NCBI GenBank assembly: GCA_016699635.1
Contig: CP064983.1
Coordinates: 3,190,375 to 3,254,374 of the forward strand
Direction: 5' to 3'
Length of the DNA: 64,000 nucleotides
DNA from: Bacteroidota bacterium
Lineage (GTDB): Bacteria; Bacteroidota; Bacteroidia; AKYH767-A; OLB10
A program made the position numbers and the translations under genes. Each line of letters opens with the position of its first letter. Within the stretch, counting starts at the first letter, position 1. Positions 40,909 to 51,773 of this stretch are shown here, in pieces. A model generated the notes under the pieces. The model saw only the letters and a list, made by a program, of their open reading frames with translations. It did no database searches and was not told where the DNA came from.

Positions 40909-41549
40909 ATGGCTGTATATCGTTTTAAAGTATCGTTCGAAGATTTTGAAGATATTTATCGTGAAATAGAAGTTACCTCAGAGCAAACCTTTGCCGATTT
41001 TTATAAAGCTATTCTGTCTTCAATAAAATTTGAAGATCGCGGAACAGTTTCATTTTTTATGAGCAATGACAGTTGGAAAAAAGGTGTTGAAATTTCCAAC
41101 AACGACAAAACCGATCGTGATGGAAAACCTGTTGCTAAAACCGACAAAGCATTTCTAAAAAGTTATATTGCTGATCCGCATCAGAAAATTTTTTTTTAAT
41201 TGACTGCGAAAGCGTTTGGGCATTTCATATTGAATTGATAAAGATTATGGCTGCTGCTGATGTAAAACTTACTTATCCGCACATAAGAAAAGTTTCGGGT
41301 GATGCACCAAGCCAGTTTAAGGTTAAAGTAGCACCGGTACCTGACGAAGGTGACGAAGTATTGGATTCAGATACCAACGAAGATGATAATTTCAGTTCAA
41401 CTGCTAATGAAATTGCAGGAGAAAATGATTATGATGAAGATGACACAGCAGCTCTTGAAGGTGAAGAAGGTGAAGAAAGTTCTGACGAGGATAGTGAGGA
41501 GTTTAATGATGTTGAAATGGGCAGTGATGAAAATTACGAAGAAAATTAA
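40909..41549 (+). CDS. pRiA4b ORF-3-like protein with acidic tail, frameshifted
   Basis: The first piece MAVYRFKVSFEDFEDIYREI... SYIADPHQKIFF and the second IDCESVWAFHIELIKI... join when one T is restored in the T run near 41195, giving about 213 residues. The fold FKVxxED...IxRxIEV is that of the pRiA4b ORF-3/IS1096-passenger family, of unknown function. The last 80 residues are extremely acidic (DSDTNEDDNFS; EGEEGEESSDEDSEEFND), perhaps a basic-partner binding tail. Often a stand-alone gene in Bacteroidota. The terminator at 41569 follows. Confidence 0.72.
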
Positions 41550-41568
41550 AAGTGTATTTTATATTCTT

Positions 41569-41600
41569 AAAAGCACATCTGTTGATGTGCTTTTTTAATT
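41569..41600 (+). terminator. Rho-independent terminator
   Basis: Perfect 11-base stem AAAAGCACATC / GATGTGCTTTT with a TGTT tetraloop and a T-rich tail, just after the acidic-tail gene. Confidence 0.85.
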
Positions 41601-41609
41601 TTTATAAAA

Positions 41610-42611
41610 ATGAAAGCAGGCGATAAAGTTAGCTTTAAAGACGAAAAACTGAATGGTGTCATTCTTGAAATTTTACAGAATGGAAAAGTATTGGTTGAGT
41701 TGGAAGATGGTTTTCCTATGGAAGCATTGCAAAATCAATTGGTAGTTACTGTTCCTTTTATTAAACAACAAACACAAAATGATGCTAAGGAAGATATATC
41801 TGAACAAAATACTTCAACAGAAAATATCCCATTCGACCTGAACAATAATATTATTGACTTTTATGCCGTACCATCAAAGGCCGACAGGGTACTTACAGGT
41901 AGCGTTGATCATTTTTTAACAAATGGCACACCCAATCTACTATTGCTGATTTTCGGAAAACGAAGCAAGAACCAACACACAATTTTATACAAGGGTGAAT
42001 TAAAACCCAATAGTTATGTATGCCTTTCTATATTTAAACGAGACGCATTAATTAACTTAGATTCGTTTTACATACAAATATTAATTGCTGCCGATGGCGA
42101 ATATAAAAGACCTTTTACTAAAGATATTGCTGTTGAATTGCCTGAGCTGAATCAAACTAAAAATACAGAAACAGGAATTCTTTCTTCTTCTAAAAAAGTA
42201 AGCCTTGTCAATCTGAATGTTGCAGATGAAATTCAGATAAAAGACTTATTAGAAAAATTTGACAGCAGTCAGCCAGCAAAAACTTCAGACATCAAAAAGA
42301 ATAAAAAACAACAACCAATAAGCGATTCTGACATCAGCAAAGAAATTGATTTGCATATAAATAAACTTACTGCTGATTTTCAGAATATGACCAACAGCGA
42401 AATGCTTGCGTTACAAATAAATACTTTCAGAAAAGAAATGGACAATGCAATTATAAAAGATTACAAGCAGCTAATTTTCATTCATGGCATTGGTGATGGT
42501 ATATTGCGAAATGCAATAATGAATGAAACTAAAAATTATTCAGACATAAAAGTGTTTATGGCTAATCAGGCAAGATATGGAACAGGTGCTTTGGAAATAC
42601 GCTTTTTATAA
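41610..42611 (+). CDS. DUF2027/Smr-domain protein (MutS2-related)
   Basis: An intact 333-residue protein. An N-terminal SH3-like KOW fold (AGDKVSFKDEKLNGVILEIL) is followed by a DUF2027 beta domain (ADRVLTGSVDHFLTNGTPNL). The C-terminal Smr domain has EIDLHINKL at its start and HGIGDGILRNAI as the HGxGxGxLR motif, ending GTGALEIRFL. Smr domains are nickases or RNA endonucleases in MutS2 and its relatives. The exact role of this short form is unknown. It converges on and overlaps the M61 gene by 6 bases. Confidence 0.85.
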   Translation: MKAGDKVSFKDEKLNGVILEILQNGKVLVELEDGFPMEALQNQLVVTVPFIKQQTQNDAKEDISEQNTSTENIPFDLNNNIIDFYAVPSKADRVLTGSVDHFLTNGTPNLLLLIFGKRSKNQHTILYKGELKPNSYVCLSIFKRDALINLDSFYIQILIAADGEYKRPFTKDIAVELPELNQTKNTETGILSSSKKVSLVNLNVADEIQIKDLLEKFDSSQPAKTSDIKKNKKQQPISDSDISKEIDLHINKLTADFQNMTNSEMLALQINTFRKEMDNAIIKDYKQLIFIHGIGDGILRNAIMNETKNYSDIKVFMANQARYGTGALEIRFL

Positions 42612-44290
42612 ACTATTCTGCGAATGATGTGCACGAAGGTTGTTCGTCCACTGATTAAAAAACTGTTCTTGTTCTGCGTTCTTTTTGCTGATGTGTTTTA
42701 CCTTCCAGGTCGAAAAATATTTTTTTGATGCAGGCATCATTTCAATAGTCTTTATTCTGTTACCTCTTGAAATCAAAAAACCTGTTTTGTGGTTTTCCTT
42801 AGGATTAATCTGCATGTCATAATTTTTATCTGCCTTTTGCCCATCTACGCCAATAATCAAATCACCTATAGCAAGACCATTCTCAAATGCCGGTGAACCT
42901 ATTGGCAAACTAATTACTTCTGGCATTGCTGCATTATCATTGGTCTTAAAACCAAAATATCTTTCTGCATTCTTTTTAGAAGGATTCTCTTCTAGTTCCA
43001 ATCCTGCAAACAACATCACTTCTTCAAGCAACGATTGATAGCTGCAAGCCTTGTAAACAATGTCGTTAAAGAAAGTTTCTAAACTTCTACCTGCCTTTTC
43101 AGAAGCAATTCTTAAATAATCATCTGATGTATATCCAATATTCTTTTTATTTACGAATCAAAAAAATCAAGCATCAGCGACACTAATGAGCCTTCATCAT
43201 AAATTGAAGTTTTTCGTCCGGGAATTCCCGGCACATATCCATCAAGCCAGGTGTCAAAAGATGATTGTGCAATTGAATAATTAAACCGGCCTTCATTGCT
43301 AAGATGTTTGTTGATACGGATGTTCAACTCATTAAAGTATTCTTCTTCGTTGAAATAACCACAGCGTGCCAAAAACAAATCGCCATAATATGTTGTAGCT
43401 CCTTCATAGACAAATCCTGTTTCTGCATAATTTGGGCTATCATAATTGTAAGGTTGCATTTCTACAGGTCTTATGGTTTTAATATTCCACACATGAAACA
43501 ATTCATGTGATGCAACTCCAGTAACTCATTATACAATTCTCTGTCATTAAGTTTTGCCGAAGAGCAATCACTAAAACAGTAGATGCCAAATGTTCAACAC
43601 CATGATAAAATGTATGTGGCACTGCCTGAATTAAAAAGTGATAATCTTTTACAGGAATTGATTTCATCACATTCAATTGTATCTGCGTAAAAGATTTAAA
43701 ATCTTCAATCAACTTTTCTACATCGGGTTTGAAATTTCCCTGAATCCAAATATGAAAACTGCAATCAGACACCGTATAACCATAGTGCATCAAATCATCA
43801 GAAGCTATAAACGGGCTGTCAACAAGTTCATCAAAATTCTTAGCAGAAAAAACATTTTTTCTGTTTGTGTGAGTGATGTTGCTACTCTGCTGAAGTTACT
43901 AACTATCTCAACTGTGCAGGCATTGCCCCTGTTGGCATCAGTATAAAAACAACAATGTATGGGATTTATGTAAATCTGTTCGTCATTGACAAAGCAGGCA
44001 CCGGCATCAAGCTGATTGCAATAGTACTGATAGTTGATTTTTATTGTATCATTTTTATTTGTTTTCAGCAGCCATGAGCTCTTTGAAACTTTTTTCCATT
44101 TCACTTCCTTTCCATTAATATCCTGCACTCTAAAATTGCGGATATTTTTTGCAAAGTTTCCTTCTTCGTACCTGCCCGGACGCCAGACAGGAAGTTTTAA
44201 TAAAGTTTCATTACCGTCAGTTTGTATGGTTAGTTCAACATCAACAAAGTGTGAAGCTGCATTGGATACTGAAAAACGATAATGCATCAT
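42606..44290 (-). CDS. M61-family (glycyl aminopeptidase-like) peptidase with PDZ domain, frameshifted
   Basis: Four pieces make about 560 residues: an M61 N-domain (YRFSVSNAASHFVDVEL; LPVWRPGRYE), a catalytic domain with ASHELFHVWNIKTIRP (HExxH at 43493-43507) and a downstream Glu in GFVYEGATTYYGDL, then a PDZ domain (SLPIGSPAFENGLAIGDLII). At least three indels lie near 43800, 43505 and 43150-43030. It has no signal peptide, so it is probably cytoplasmic. It follows the E1 gene by one base and completes that operon. Confidence 0.85.
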
Positions 44291-44291
44291 G

Positions 44292-46368
44292 CTAATAATT
44301 TAAAAGGTAATTCATCTGTTCAGATACTTTCTGTGCATTGGGTATCATCGTAAATTCTAAAGTTGAATTTAATGGAATTGCAGGCATATTCTCCGATCCC
44401 ATAGCAACAACAGGTGCATCTAATGCAGTGAAACATTGCTGCTGTATGCGACCTGAAAGTGCTTCGGCAAATGAATTTTTTAGAGGCTCTTCTGTCAGCA
44501 CCAAACAACGGTGATGCTTTCTTACTGACTCAAATATTGTAGTTTCATCTAATGGATTAAGAGTACGAAGGTCAATAATTTCAATTCTTCCTTTAAACTC
44601 TTGTGCTGCTGCCTTTGCCCAGTAAACTCCCATGCCGTAAGTAATAACTGTCAGCGTGTTTTCATCCTGCAAAGCCTCTGCCTGTTGCACTATTCTTGCT
44701 TTTCCAAATGGAATAATATAATCTTCATCAGGTTCAATAGTGCGTGCATCTTCTGTGCCTTTTATCTTACTCCAGTAAAGTCCTTTGTGTTCAAATATTA
44801 CTACAGGATTTGGATCATAATATGCTGCTTTCATCAATCCCTTCAGGTCAGCACCGGTAGATGGATATGCTACCTTAACACCTCTGATGTTTAGCACTAC
44901 TGTTTCAACACTTGAAGAATGATATGGCCCACCACTTCCATAAGCACCAATAGGAACACGGATTACGCAAGATACCGGCCATTTGCCATTACTTAAATAG
45001 CAGGAACGGCTTACCTCTGTAAAAAGTTGATTTAAACCCGGCCATATATAATCTGCAAACTGTACTTCAACAATCGGTTTACATCCAACAGCACTCATGC
45101 CAACTGTAGAACCTATGATAAATGCTTCCTGTATGGGTGTATTAAAAACCCTGTCATCACCAAACGTTTTAGCTAACGTTGCAGCCTCTCTGAAAACGCC
45201 ACCAAGTCTGGCTCCAACATCTTGCCCGTAGAAAAGACATTCAGGATGTTTTTGAAGCAATTCTTTAACAGCAAACAATGCACAGTCAACCATCACTGTT
45301 GGCTCCTTACCGGCAGGCTGACGCACACCTTTTTCTTCTGTCACTGTTGTAGGTGCATAATCATGCTTAAACAAATCTTCGGGCAATGGGTCGTCAGCGG
45401 CCTTGGCCTTTGCGAAATCGTCTTCTACAAGGGTTCTTGTTTCTTTCTTTATTGCATCCAACTCATCAGAAGTAAAACCTGCTTCTTCAAGTTGTTGGAT
45501 AAACTTTGGTAATGGATCTTTTTTCTTTGCTTCTTCCAAATCATGTCTGTACCACTCTCTGCGAACACCTGAAGTATGATGTCCAAGTAATGGCACTTTA
45601 GCATGAATTAAAAAAGGTCTGCGTTCAGTTCGGATAATATCAAGAACTTCTTTGATGGTATTGTAAGACTGAAAAAAGTCGGTACCATCAATACTGCGTG
45701 TTTCCAATCCTTTAAATCCTTTTGCATATTCAGCAGCATTCATGGTGCGAATCTCTGAGGCATGTGCTGAAATATCCCACTCATTGTCCTGAACAAAATA
45801 AAGTATAGGAAGCTTTTTAAGCACTGCCATCTGAAAGGCTTCAGAAACTTCACCTTCTGTTACATGCATCGCCAAGTGAACAAACTGTGACAGGATATTC
45901 ACCTTCGGCATATTCTACAAGATTTTGGTTTTCGAGATAATGCATCCCCAAAGCAATTCCTGTCGTAGGTATAGCCTGCATTCCTGTAGCACTGCTTTGA
46001 TGAGGAATCTTTGGCATATCATCACGTCTCAACGAAGGATGTGAATAGTATGTACGTCCACCTGAAAACGGATCATCACGTTTAGCCATAAGCTGCAACA
46101 TCAGTTCATAGGGTGTCATTCCTATTGAAAGCAAAATACTGTCGTCACGATAATATGCTGAGAGATAGTCAATGCTTTTAAGTTGAAGACCTAAAGCAAT
46201 CTGCACTGCCTCATGTCCACGCGAGCAGGCATGAACATAACGAGCAGTAAATGTTGCATGCTCCTCGTACAAATCGCTCATGGCACGTGCTGTGCACATC
46301 AGCCTGAATGCTTTGAGAACAGTTTCTGTTGATATAGGTGTAGATTCCAATTTTTTTTCTGCAATCAT
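44292..46368 (-). CDS. Fused alpha/beta 2-oxoacid dehydrogenase E1 (branched-chain type), frameshifted
   Basis: 692 codons. The alpha part has ARAMSDLYEEHATFTARYVH, RGHEAVQIALG and the TPP site SLGDACVTEGEVSEAFQ, split by a frameshift near 45885. The beta part starts about residue 355 (YGQDVGARLGGVFREA; SCVIRVPIGAYGSGGPYHSS; LRTLNPLDETTI). It decarboxylates 2-oxoacids with thiamine diphosphate for a lipoyl E2, as in branched-chain amino acid breakdown. The fused form is usual in Bacteroidota. The enoyl-CoA hydratase lies 23 bases upstream. No E2 or E3 gene is nearby. Confidence 0.9.
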
Positions 46369-46391
46369 TTTTCTAATGTTAAAGAATGGCT

Positions 46392-47156
46392 TTAACCTGC
46401 TTTGGTTTTAAATTTCTCAATGGCAATGCGCGTAAAATCCGACATAACTAATTTGCCACTCATCCCGGCTCTTTCCATTAGCAATGCATCCCATCCTTCT
46501 GTTCCTTTCCAGAAAATTTGTTTCAACATTTTCATTGCTTCAGGGTTACTGGCAGCTAGTTGTTGTGCTAATTTATGTACAGCTTTATCTAAGTCTTCAA
46601 TGTTATCGTGCAGAGAAGCAAACATGCCTTTCTCTTTTGCCCACTGTGCGTTTTGCCATTCTGTAGCATTAACTGTAAGTTGTGTAAATGCTCCTGTACC
46701 AATTTTTCTCTCTACTGCAGGTCCCACTACAAAAGGACCTATGCCCACAGCAAGTTCGCTAAGTTTAACAGAAGCCGAAACATGAGCTAAGGTATAGTCT
46801 GCAGAACATGCCAAACCTACTCCACCACCAACTGCTTTGCCTTGCACACGCGCAATAACAAACTTTGGCGCTTTACGCATAGCATTAATTACACTTGCAA
46901 AACCAGAAAAGAATTCTTTGCCTTGTGATTCACTGTTTATGCTTATCAGCTCATCGAATGATGCTCCTGCACAAAAGGCTTTCTCGCCTTTACTGCGAAG
47001 TACTATAACTTTAGCTGATTCATTGGCCCCTGCTTCTTCTATTGTGGCAGCAAGTTTACGTAATAGCACTCCGGGAAGTGAATTACTCTGAGGGTGAAAA
47101 AAAGTAATTTCAGCTACCTGATCTTTTATAATTGATTCAACCGAACCTTCTGTCAT
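46392..47156 (-). CDS. Enoyl-CoA hydratase/isomerase family protein
   Basis: An intact 254-residue crotonase-fold protein. The oxyanion-hole segments are KAFCAGASFDEL and GKAVGGGVGLACSADYTLA; the usual catalytic Glu region is SELAVGIGPFVVGP, where one of the two common Glu positions seems absent, so the exact reaction (hydration, isomerisation or other) is open. It is the first gene of an operon with E1 and the M61 peptidase, which suggests branched-chain or other acyl-CoA breakdown. Confidence 0.85.
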   Translation of the reverse strand: MTEGSVESIIKDQVAEITFFHPQSNSLPGVLLRKLAATIEEAGANESAKVIVLRSKGEKAFCAGASFDELISINSESQGKEFFSGFASVINAMRKAPKFVIARVQGKAVGGGVGLACSADYTLAHVSASVKLSELAVGIGPFVVGPAVERKIGTGAFTQLTVNATEWQNAQWAKEKGMFASLHDNIEDLDKAVHKLAQQLAASNPEAMKMLKQIFWKGTEGWDALLMERAGMSGKLVMSDFTRIAIEKFKTKAG

Positions 47157-47203
47157 ATTTGCAATTGTTATTTCTCTAAAAAATTAAAACTTATTCTTTC
47201 GTG

Positions 47204-47211
47204 CAAAGATA
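47204..47211 (-). promoter_or_regulatory. -7 promoter box for the enoyl-CoA hydratase operon
   Basis: TATCTTTG on the reverse strand is a perfect TAnnTTTG, 47 bases ahead of the start codon at 47156. Confidence 0.5.
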
Positions 47212-47400
47212 AAAAAGCCCATGAAGTTTACCAGCTAATTGAAAGTTAATATAATAGCTTATGACAATGCTGTTAAGTACTTCTCAAAATTTAGATGTAT
47301 TCTAAATTTATACTTCTTAAATTTAATCTATAATTGCATTAAATAGCAATACAAATTGACCTAAACACATCTACTTAGGTCATAAAATTTTAGCCAGCTT

Positions 47401-49904
47401 ATGCAATTTAACATTCCTGCTCATTTAACAGGATTAACCGATAAGGAGGTTGATTCGTCACGCTTAAAATATGGAATAAATCAAAAAAAACTGATACAAG
47501 AAATTCGATTTTTAATTGGATTCTGGATTTGTTGAAAGAACCAATGCTCATACTTTTGCTTGCTGTATCCGTAATTTACTTAATTATAGGAGATCATGGT
47601 GAAGCCATCTTTATGTTTATTGCAATTGTTGCTGTTTCTGCCATTTCTTTTTATCAGGATAACAGAAGTAAAAAAGCTCTTGAAGCCTTAGAAAAATTAA
47701 ATGAACCTCTGAGTACAGTTATCCGAAATTCACAAGTGATTAAAATACCTACTCATGAACTTGTTGTTGGAGATTTGTGTATTGTTGAAGAAGGGAAAAT
47801 GATAAATGCCGATGGAAAAATTGTACATAGCAATGATTTTTCTGTCAATGAATCATCACTTACAGGAGAGAGCCTTTCAGTTTATAAAAACAGCGAAAGC
47901 AAGGACAATCTTGTTTATGATGGAACTGTGGCTGTCTCTGGTCTTGCCGTATTTGTAGTAGAACAAATCGGAAAGAAAACACGTTTAGGAAAAATTGGAG
48001 CTTCTATTGCTGAAATTAAAGAAGAATCGTCACCATTACAAATTCAAATTAGAAAATTTGTCATGACCATGGCTATTTTCGGAAGTATCATTTTTCTTTT
48101 AGTTTGCATAGTCAATTACCTTAATACAAAAAATCTTATTGAAAGTTTATTGAGCGGACTAACTCTTGCTATGTCTGTTCTGCCTGAAGAAATTCCTGTA
48201 GCATTTACCACTTTTATGGCATTAGGCGCATGGAAATTAATGCGCGATGGTGTAATAATAAAGCGCAGTAACATTGTTGAAACTTTAGGCAGCACTACAG
48301 TTATCTGTACTGATAAAACCGGAACAATTACTGAAAACACAATGCATTTAAAGCATTTATTTCTCTTAAAAACCAACAAAATATATGATGAATCGAAGTT
48401 TGCCAATTCTGACTTATCTACGCTCATTAATTATGCTATGTGGAGTAGCGAGCCACTTCCATTTGACCCAATGGAAAAAACACTTCATCATGTATATGTA
48501 CAGACACAAAAAACAGATGAGCGCACCAGCTATCAAATGATACATGAATATCCTTTGGATGGCAAGCCTCCAATGATGACGCATATTTTTGAAAACACAA
48601 ACAAGCAAAGAATTATAGCAGCCAAAGGTGCACCTGAGGCAATTATCAATGTATCTGTACTTTCTGCAAGTGAAAAGGAAAATATTTTAAATGTGATTCA
48701 TGATTTTGGAAATAAAGGATACAGAGTTTTAGGTGTTGCACAATCAAATTTTGACGGCTATGATTATCCAGAAATGCAACAAGAATTAAAATTCACTTTT
48801 CTTGGTTTAGTAGTTTTTTACGATCCTCCGAAGCAAGGTATTCAAACCGTATTTCGACATATTTACGATGCAGGTATTAAAGTAAAAGTCATTACAGGTG
48901 ATAATACAGCAACAACCAAAACTATTGCTAAGCAAGCTGGCATTTTGAATAATGCAGAAGCCATTGAAGGAAAAGATGTAGTCAACCTGAGTGAAAAACA
49001 ATTGCTGAAAGAAGTTGAAGAGAAGACACTTTTTACCCGTATGTATCCTGAAGCAAAACTTTCTGTAATAAATGCCTTAAAAAAGAAAGGCGAAGTGGTG
49101 GCCATGCTAGGCGATGGAGTGAATGATGGCCCGGCATTAAAAGCAGCACACATTGGTGTTGCCATGGGAAACAAAGGAACAGAAATAGCAAAAGCTGCAG
49201 CATCATTAGTTATCACCAATGACGATTTAGACAAATTGATTGTTGGTATTGCCGCAGGAAGAAGAATCTATTCTAATCTGAAAAAAGCTATTCAGTATAT
49301 CATCTCTATTCACATTCCAATTATTCTAACAGTTACTTTACCCTTATTTTTGGGTTGGATTTTTCCTCACATTTTTACACCCGTACATGTAATTTTTCTG
49401 GAATTAGTTATGGGGCCAACTTGTTCTATTGTTTACGAAAACGAACCACTTGAAAAAAATATCATGAATCAAAAACCAAGAATCATGACTGAAACTTTTT
49501 TAAACTGGAAAGAACTGGCAATAAGTATAATTCAAGGATTAGTGATTACACTTGGTGTTTTGTTTATTTATCAATGGAGTGTTTGGATTGGAGGCAATGA
49601 AGAAAAAACAAGAGCATTAGTATTTACAACTTTAATATTTGCTAATGTATTTTTAAGTTTGGTAAACCGTTCTTTTTACTATAGTGTTTTAGCTTGCTTC
49701 AAACATAAGAACATCTTGTTCCCGATTGTTATTGGTGCTACATTATTGATGCTATTTTTGATTTTATATATAAACCCGTTTGCAAACTTCTTTAAACTAA
49801 CAGGACTTAATCTTAAAGAAATGATTATAGCAATGCTAGTGGCTGTAATATCTGTATTGTGGATGGAAATCTATAAATGGGCGAAAAGACGAAGGTTAAG
49901 TTAA
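47401..49904 (+). CDS. Calcium-type P-type cation-transporting ATPase, N-terminal frameshift
   Basis: About 834 residues. The ATG at 47401 gives MQFNIPAHLTGLTDKEVDSS and, after one A is restored near 47490, runs into NWILDLLKEPMLILLLAV. The actuator loop has SSLTGES, the fourth membrane helix has PEEIPVAF, the phosphorylation site is CTDKTGTITEN, and the hinge is GDGVNDGPALKAAHIGVAMG. It belongs to the SERCA/PMCA-like (P2) group exporting Ca2+ or another cation. Ion specificity is not certain, since the PEGLP-type motif reads PEEIP. Confidence 0.88.
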
Positions 49905-50040
49905 AATTAATCTCATTTTTCAATAAAATATTCAATTTTAATAATCCTTGAAATAAGTTTCTTGTTTATGTTTGTAATTGAATCAATGCCGGCAACCCTG
50001 CTTTTGTTTGATTCAATAGTTAATCACTAAATCAATTAAG

Positions 50041-51024
50041 ATGAACAAGTTTATTAAAGTTGTTGTCTATGCATTAGGCATTTTATTATTAGTAATAATT
50101 GGATTTTTAACTTATGTAAAAATAGCATTACCTGATGTTGGACCGCCACCGGATATTAAAATTGAAGCTACTGCTGAAAAAATCCAGCGTGGAAGTTATT
50201 TGGCACATCATGTAACTTTATGTATGGACTGCCATTCCACCCGTGACTGGAGCTATTTTTCCGGACCTATGGTTGCAGGCACAGAAGGTAAAGGCGGAGA
50301 AACATTTGATCAAAAATTTGGGTTTCCCGGCAAGTATGTTGCACCTAACATTACGCAATTTCATTTGAAAGACTGGACTGATGGTGAAAATTTCCGTGCA
50401 GTTACATCAGGTGTTTCCAAAGATGGCAGAGCCCTCTTCCCTATTATGCCACATCACCTTTATGGTCAGTTAGACAAAAATGATATTGAAGCTATCATTG
50501 CTTTTATCCGCACATTAAAACCAATTGAAAACAAAACAGAAATATCATCTTCCGATTTTCCAATGAATTTTATTATCAACACTATTCCAAAGAAACCATC
50601 ATTTACAACTATTCCTCCACAGAGTGATAAATTGAATTACGGAAAATATATTGCCACAGCATCAGGATGCATGGAATGTCATACCAAACAAGTAAAAGGA
50701 AAAATTGTTGGTCAGCCCTATGCCGGTGGATTTGAATTTATGCTACCGGGCAATACTGTTGTTCGTTCTGCCAATATTACTCCCGATAAAGAAACAGGTA
50801 TAGGAACTTGGACAAATCAGCAGTTTGTTGACCGATTTAAAATGTATTCTGACAGCGTTTACACTAATTTGAAAGTAGCACCCGGCACATTGCAAACAAC
50901 AATGCCATGGACAATGTATGCAGGCATGAAGCAAGAAGACCTTTCAGCTTTGTTTGCTTATTTGCAAAGTCTACCACCGGTAAAAAATACTGTTGAAAAA
51001 TTTACAGTTACAAGCGGTAAGTAA
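50041..51024 (+). CDS. Membrane-anchored diheme cytochrome c
   Basis: An intact 327-residue protein: N-terminal membrane helix (VYALGILLLVIIGFLTYV), then two c-type heme sites, CMDCH at 61-65 and CMECH at 210-214, each followed by a domain with likely Met ligands (IMPHHLYG; TMPWTMYAGM). It resembles gluconate/alcohol dehydrogenase cytochrome subunits and similar two-heme electron carriers of the periplasm. No dehydrogenase gene is next to it, so its partner is unknown. Confidence 0.85.
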   Translation: MNKFIKVVVYALGILLLVIIGFLTYVKIALPDVGPPPDIKIEATAEKIQRGSYLAHHVTLCMDCHSTRDWSYFSGPMVAGTEGKGGETFDQKFGFPGKYVAPNITQFHLKDWTDGENFRAVTSGVSKDGRALFPIMPHHLYGQLDKNDIEAIIAFIRTLKPIENKTEISSSDFPMNFIINTIPKKPSFTTIPPQSDKLNYGKYIATASGCMECHTKQVKGKIVGQPYAGGFEFMLPGNTVVRSANITPDKETGIGTWTNQQFVDRFKMYSDSVYTNLKVAPGTLQTTMPWTMYAGMKQEDLSALFAYLQSLPPVKNTVEKFTVTSGK

Positions 51025-51032
51025 CAATTTTA

Positions 51033-51575
51033 ATGACCACTTTTATTTCTATTCTAAGAGGCATAAATGTCAGTGGACATCGGTTGATAAAAATGGATGC
51101 ATTAAAAGAACTTTGTGCTTCTTTAAAAATGCAACAAGTGAAAACCTACATTCAAAGCGGCAACATTGTTTTTCAATCTGTACAAGGTGACTGTGACGCT
51201 ATAAGCAAAAAGTTAGAACACGCTATTTTAAAAAAATTTGGATTTGCAGTACCTGTCATCACATTGTCGCAGTATGAATTTAAAAGTTGCATAGAGGCAA
51301 ATCCTTTTTTAAAAGATAAAAAATTGGATGCGGCATTTTTTCATGTCACCTTTCTTTCAGAACAACCAAGCATTCATGATTCGATAGAAACAAAAGCTGT
51401 CAATCTAAAAAACGACCTTTTCGTTTTTGGTGAAAGGTGCATTTACCTCTACTGCCCCGATGGATATGGAAACACTAAGCTGACAAATAGTTTTTTTGAA
51501 AGCAAACTTAAAGTTACAGCTACAACCAGAAACTGGAAAACTGTAAATGAGCTGTTGCGGTTGGCTGAGATGTAA
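51033..51575 (+). CDS. DUF1697 domain protein
   Basis: An intact 180-residue protein starting FISILRGINVSGHRLIKMDAL, then LCASLKMQQVKTYIQSGNIVF and a C-terminal RNWKTVNELLRLA. This is the DUF1697 family, a small soluble alpha/beta protein whose function is not known. It follows the cytochrome gene by 8 bases, perhaps in the same transcript. Confidence 0.88.
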   Translation: MTTFISILRGINVSGHRLIKMDALKELCASLKMQQVKTYIQSGNIVFQSVQGDCDAISKKLEHAILKKFGFAVPVITLSQYEFKSCIEANPFLKDKKLDAAFFHVTFLSEQPSIHDSIETKAVNLKNDLFVFGERCIYLYCPDGYGNTKLTNSFFESKLKVTATTRNWKTVNELLRLAEM

Positions 51576-51725
51576 ATCAGATTTATTTTTAGAAGCTTCA
51601 TCAATTCTTTTCACTCTTGATTGAATATACCACAAGCCTATTGGAGCAATAAACATCAATAAATTTGTCGTAAAATTTTATTGCCGACCACAATGTTTGA
51701 ACACATATAAAATATTTAAACAAAA

Positions 51726-51752
51726 AAGGCTGCACTTGTTGAATGCAGCCTT
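51726..51752 (-). terminator. Terminator of the M13 peptidase gene
   Basis: Stem AAGGCTGCA / TGCAGCCTT with a nine-base loop, 22 bases past the stop of the reverse-strand gene. Confidence 0.75.
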
Positions 51753-51773
51753 CTGAAATTTCTGTAATAAATA

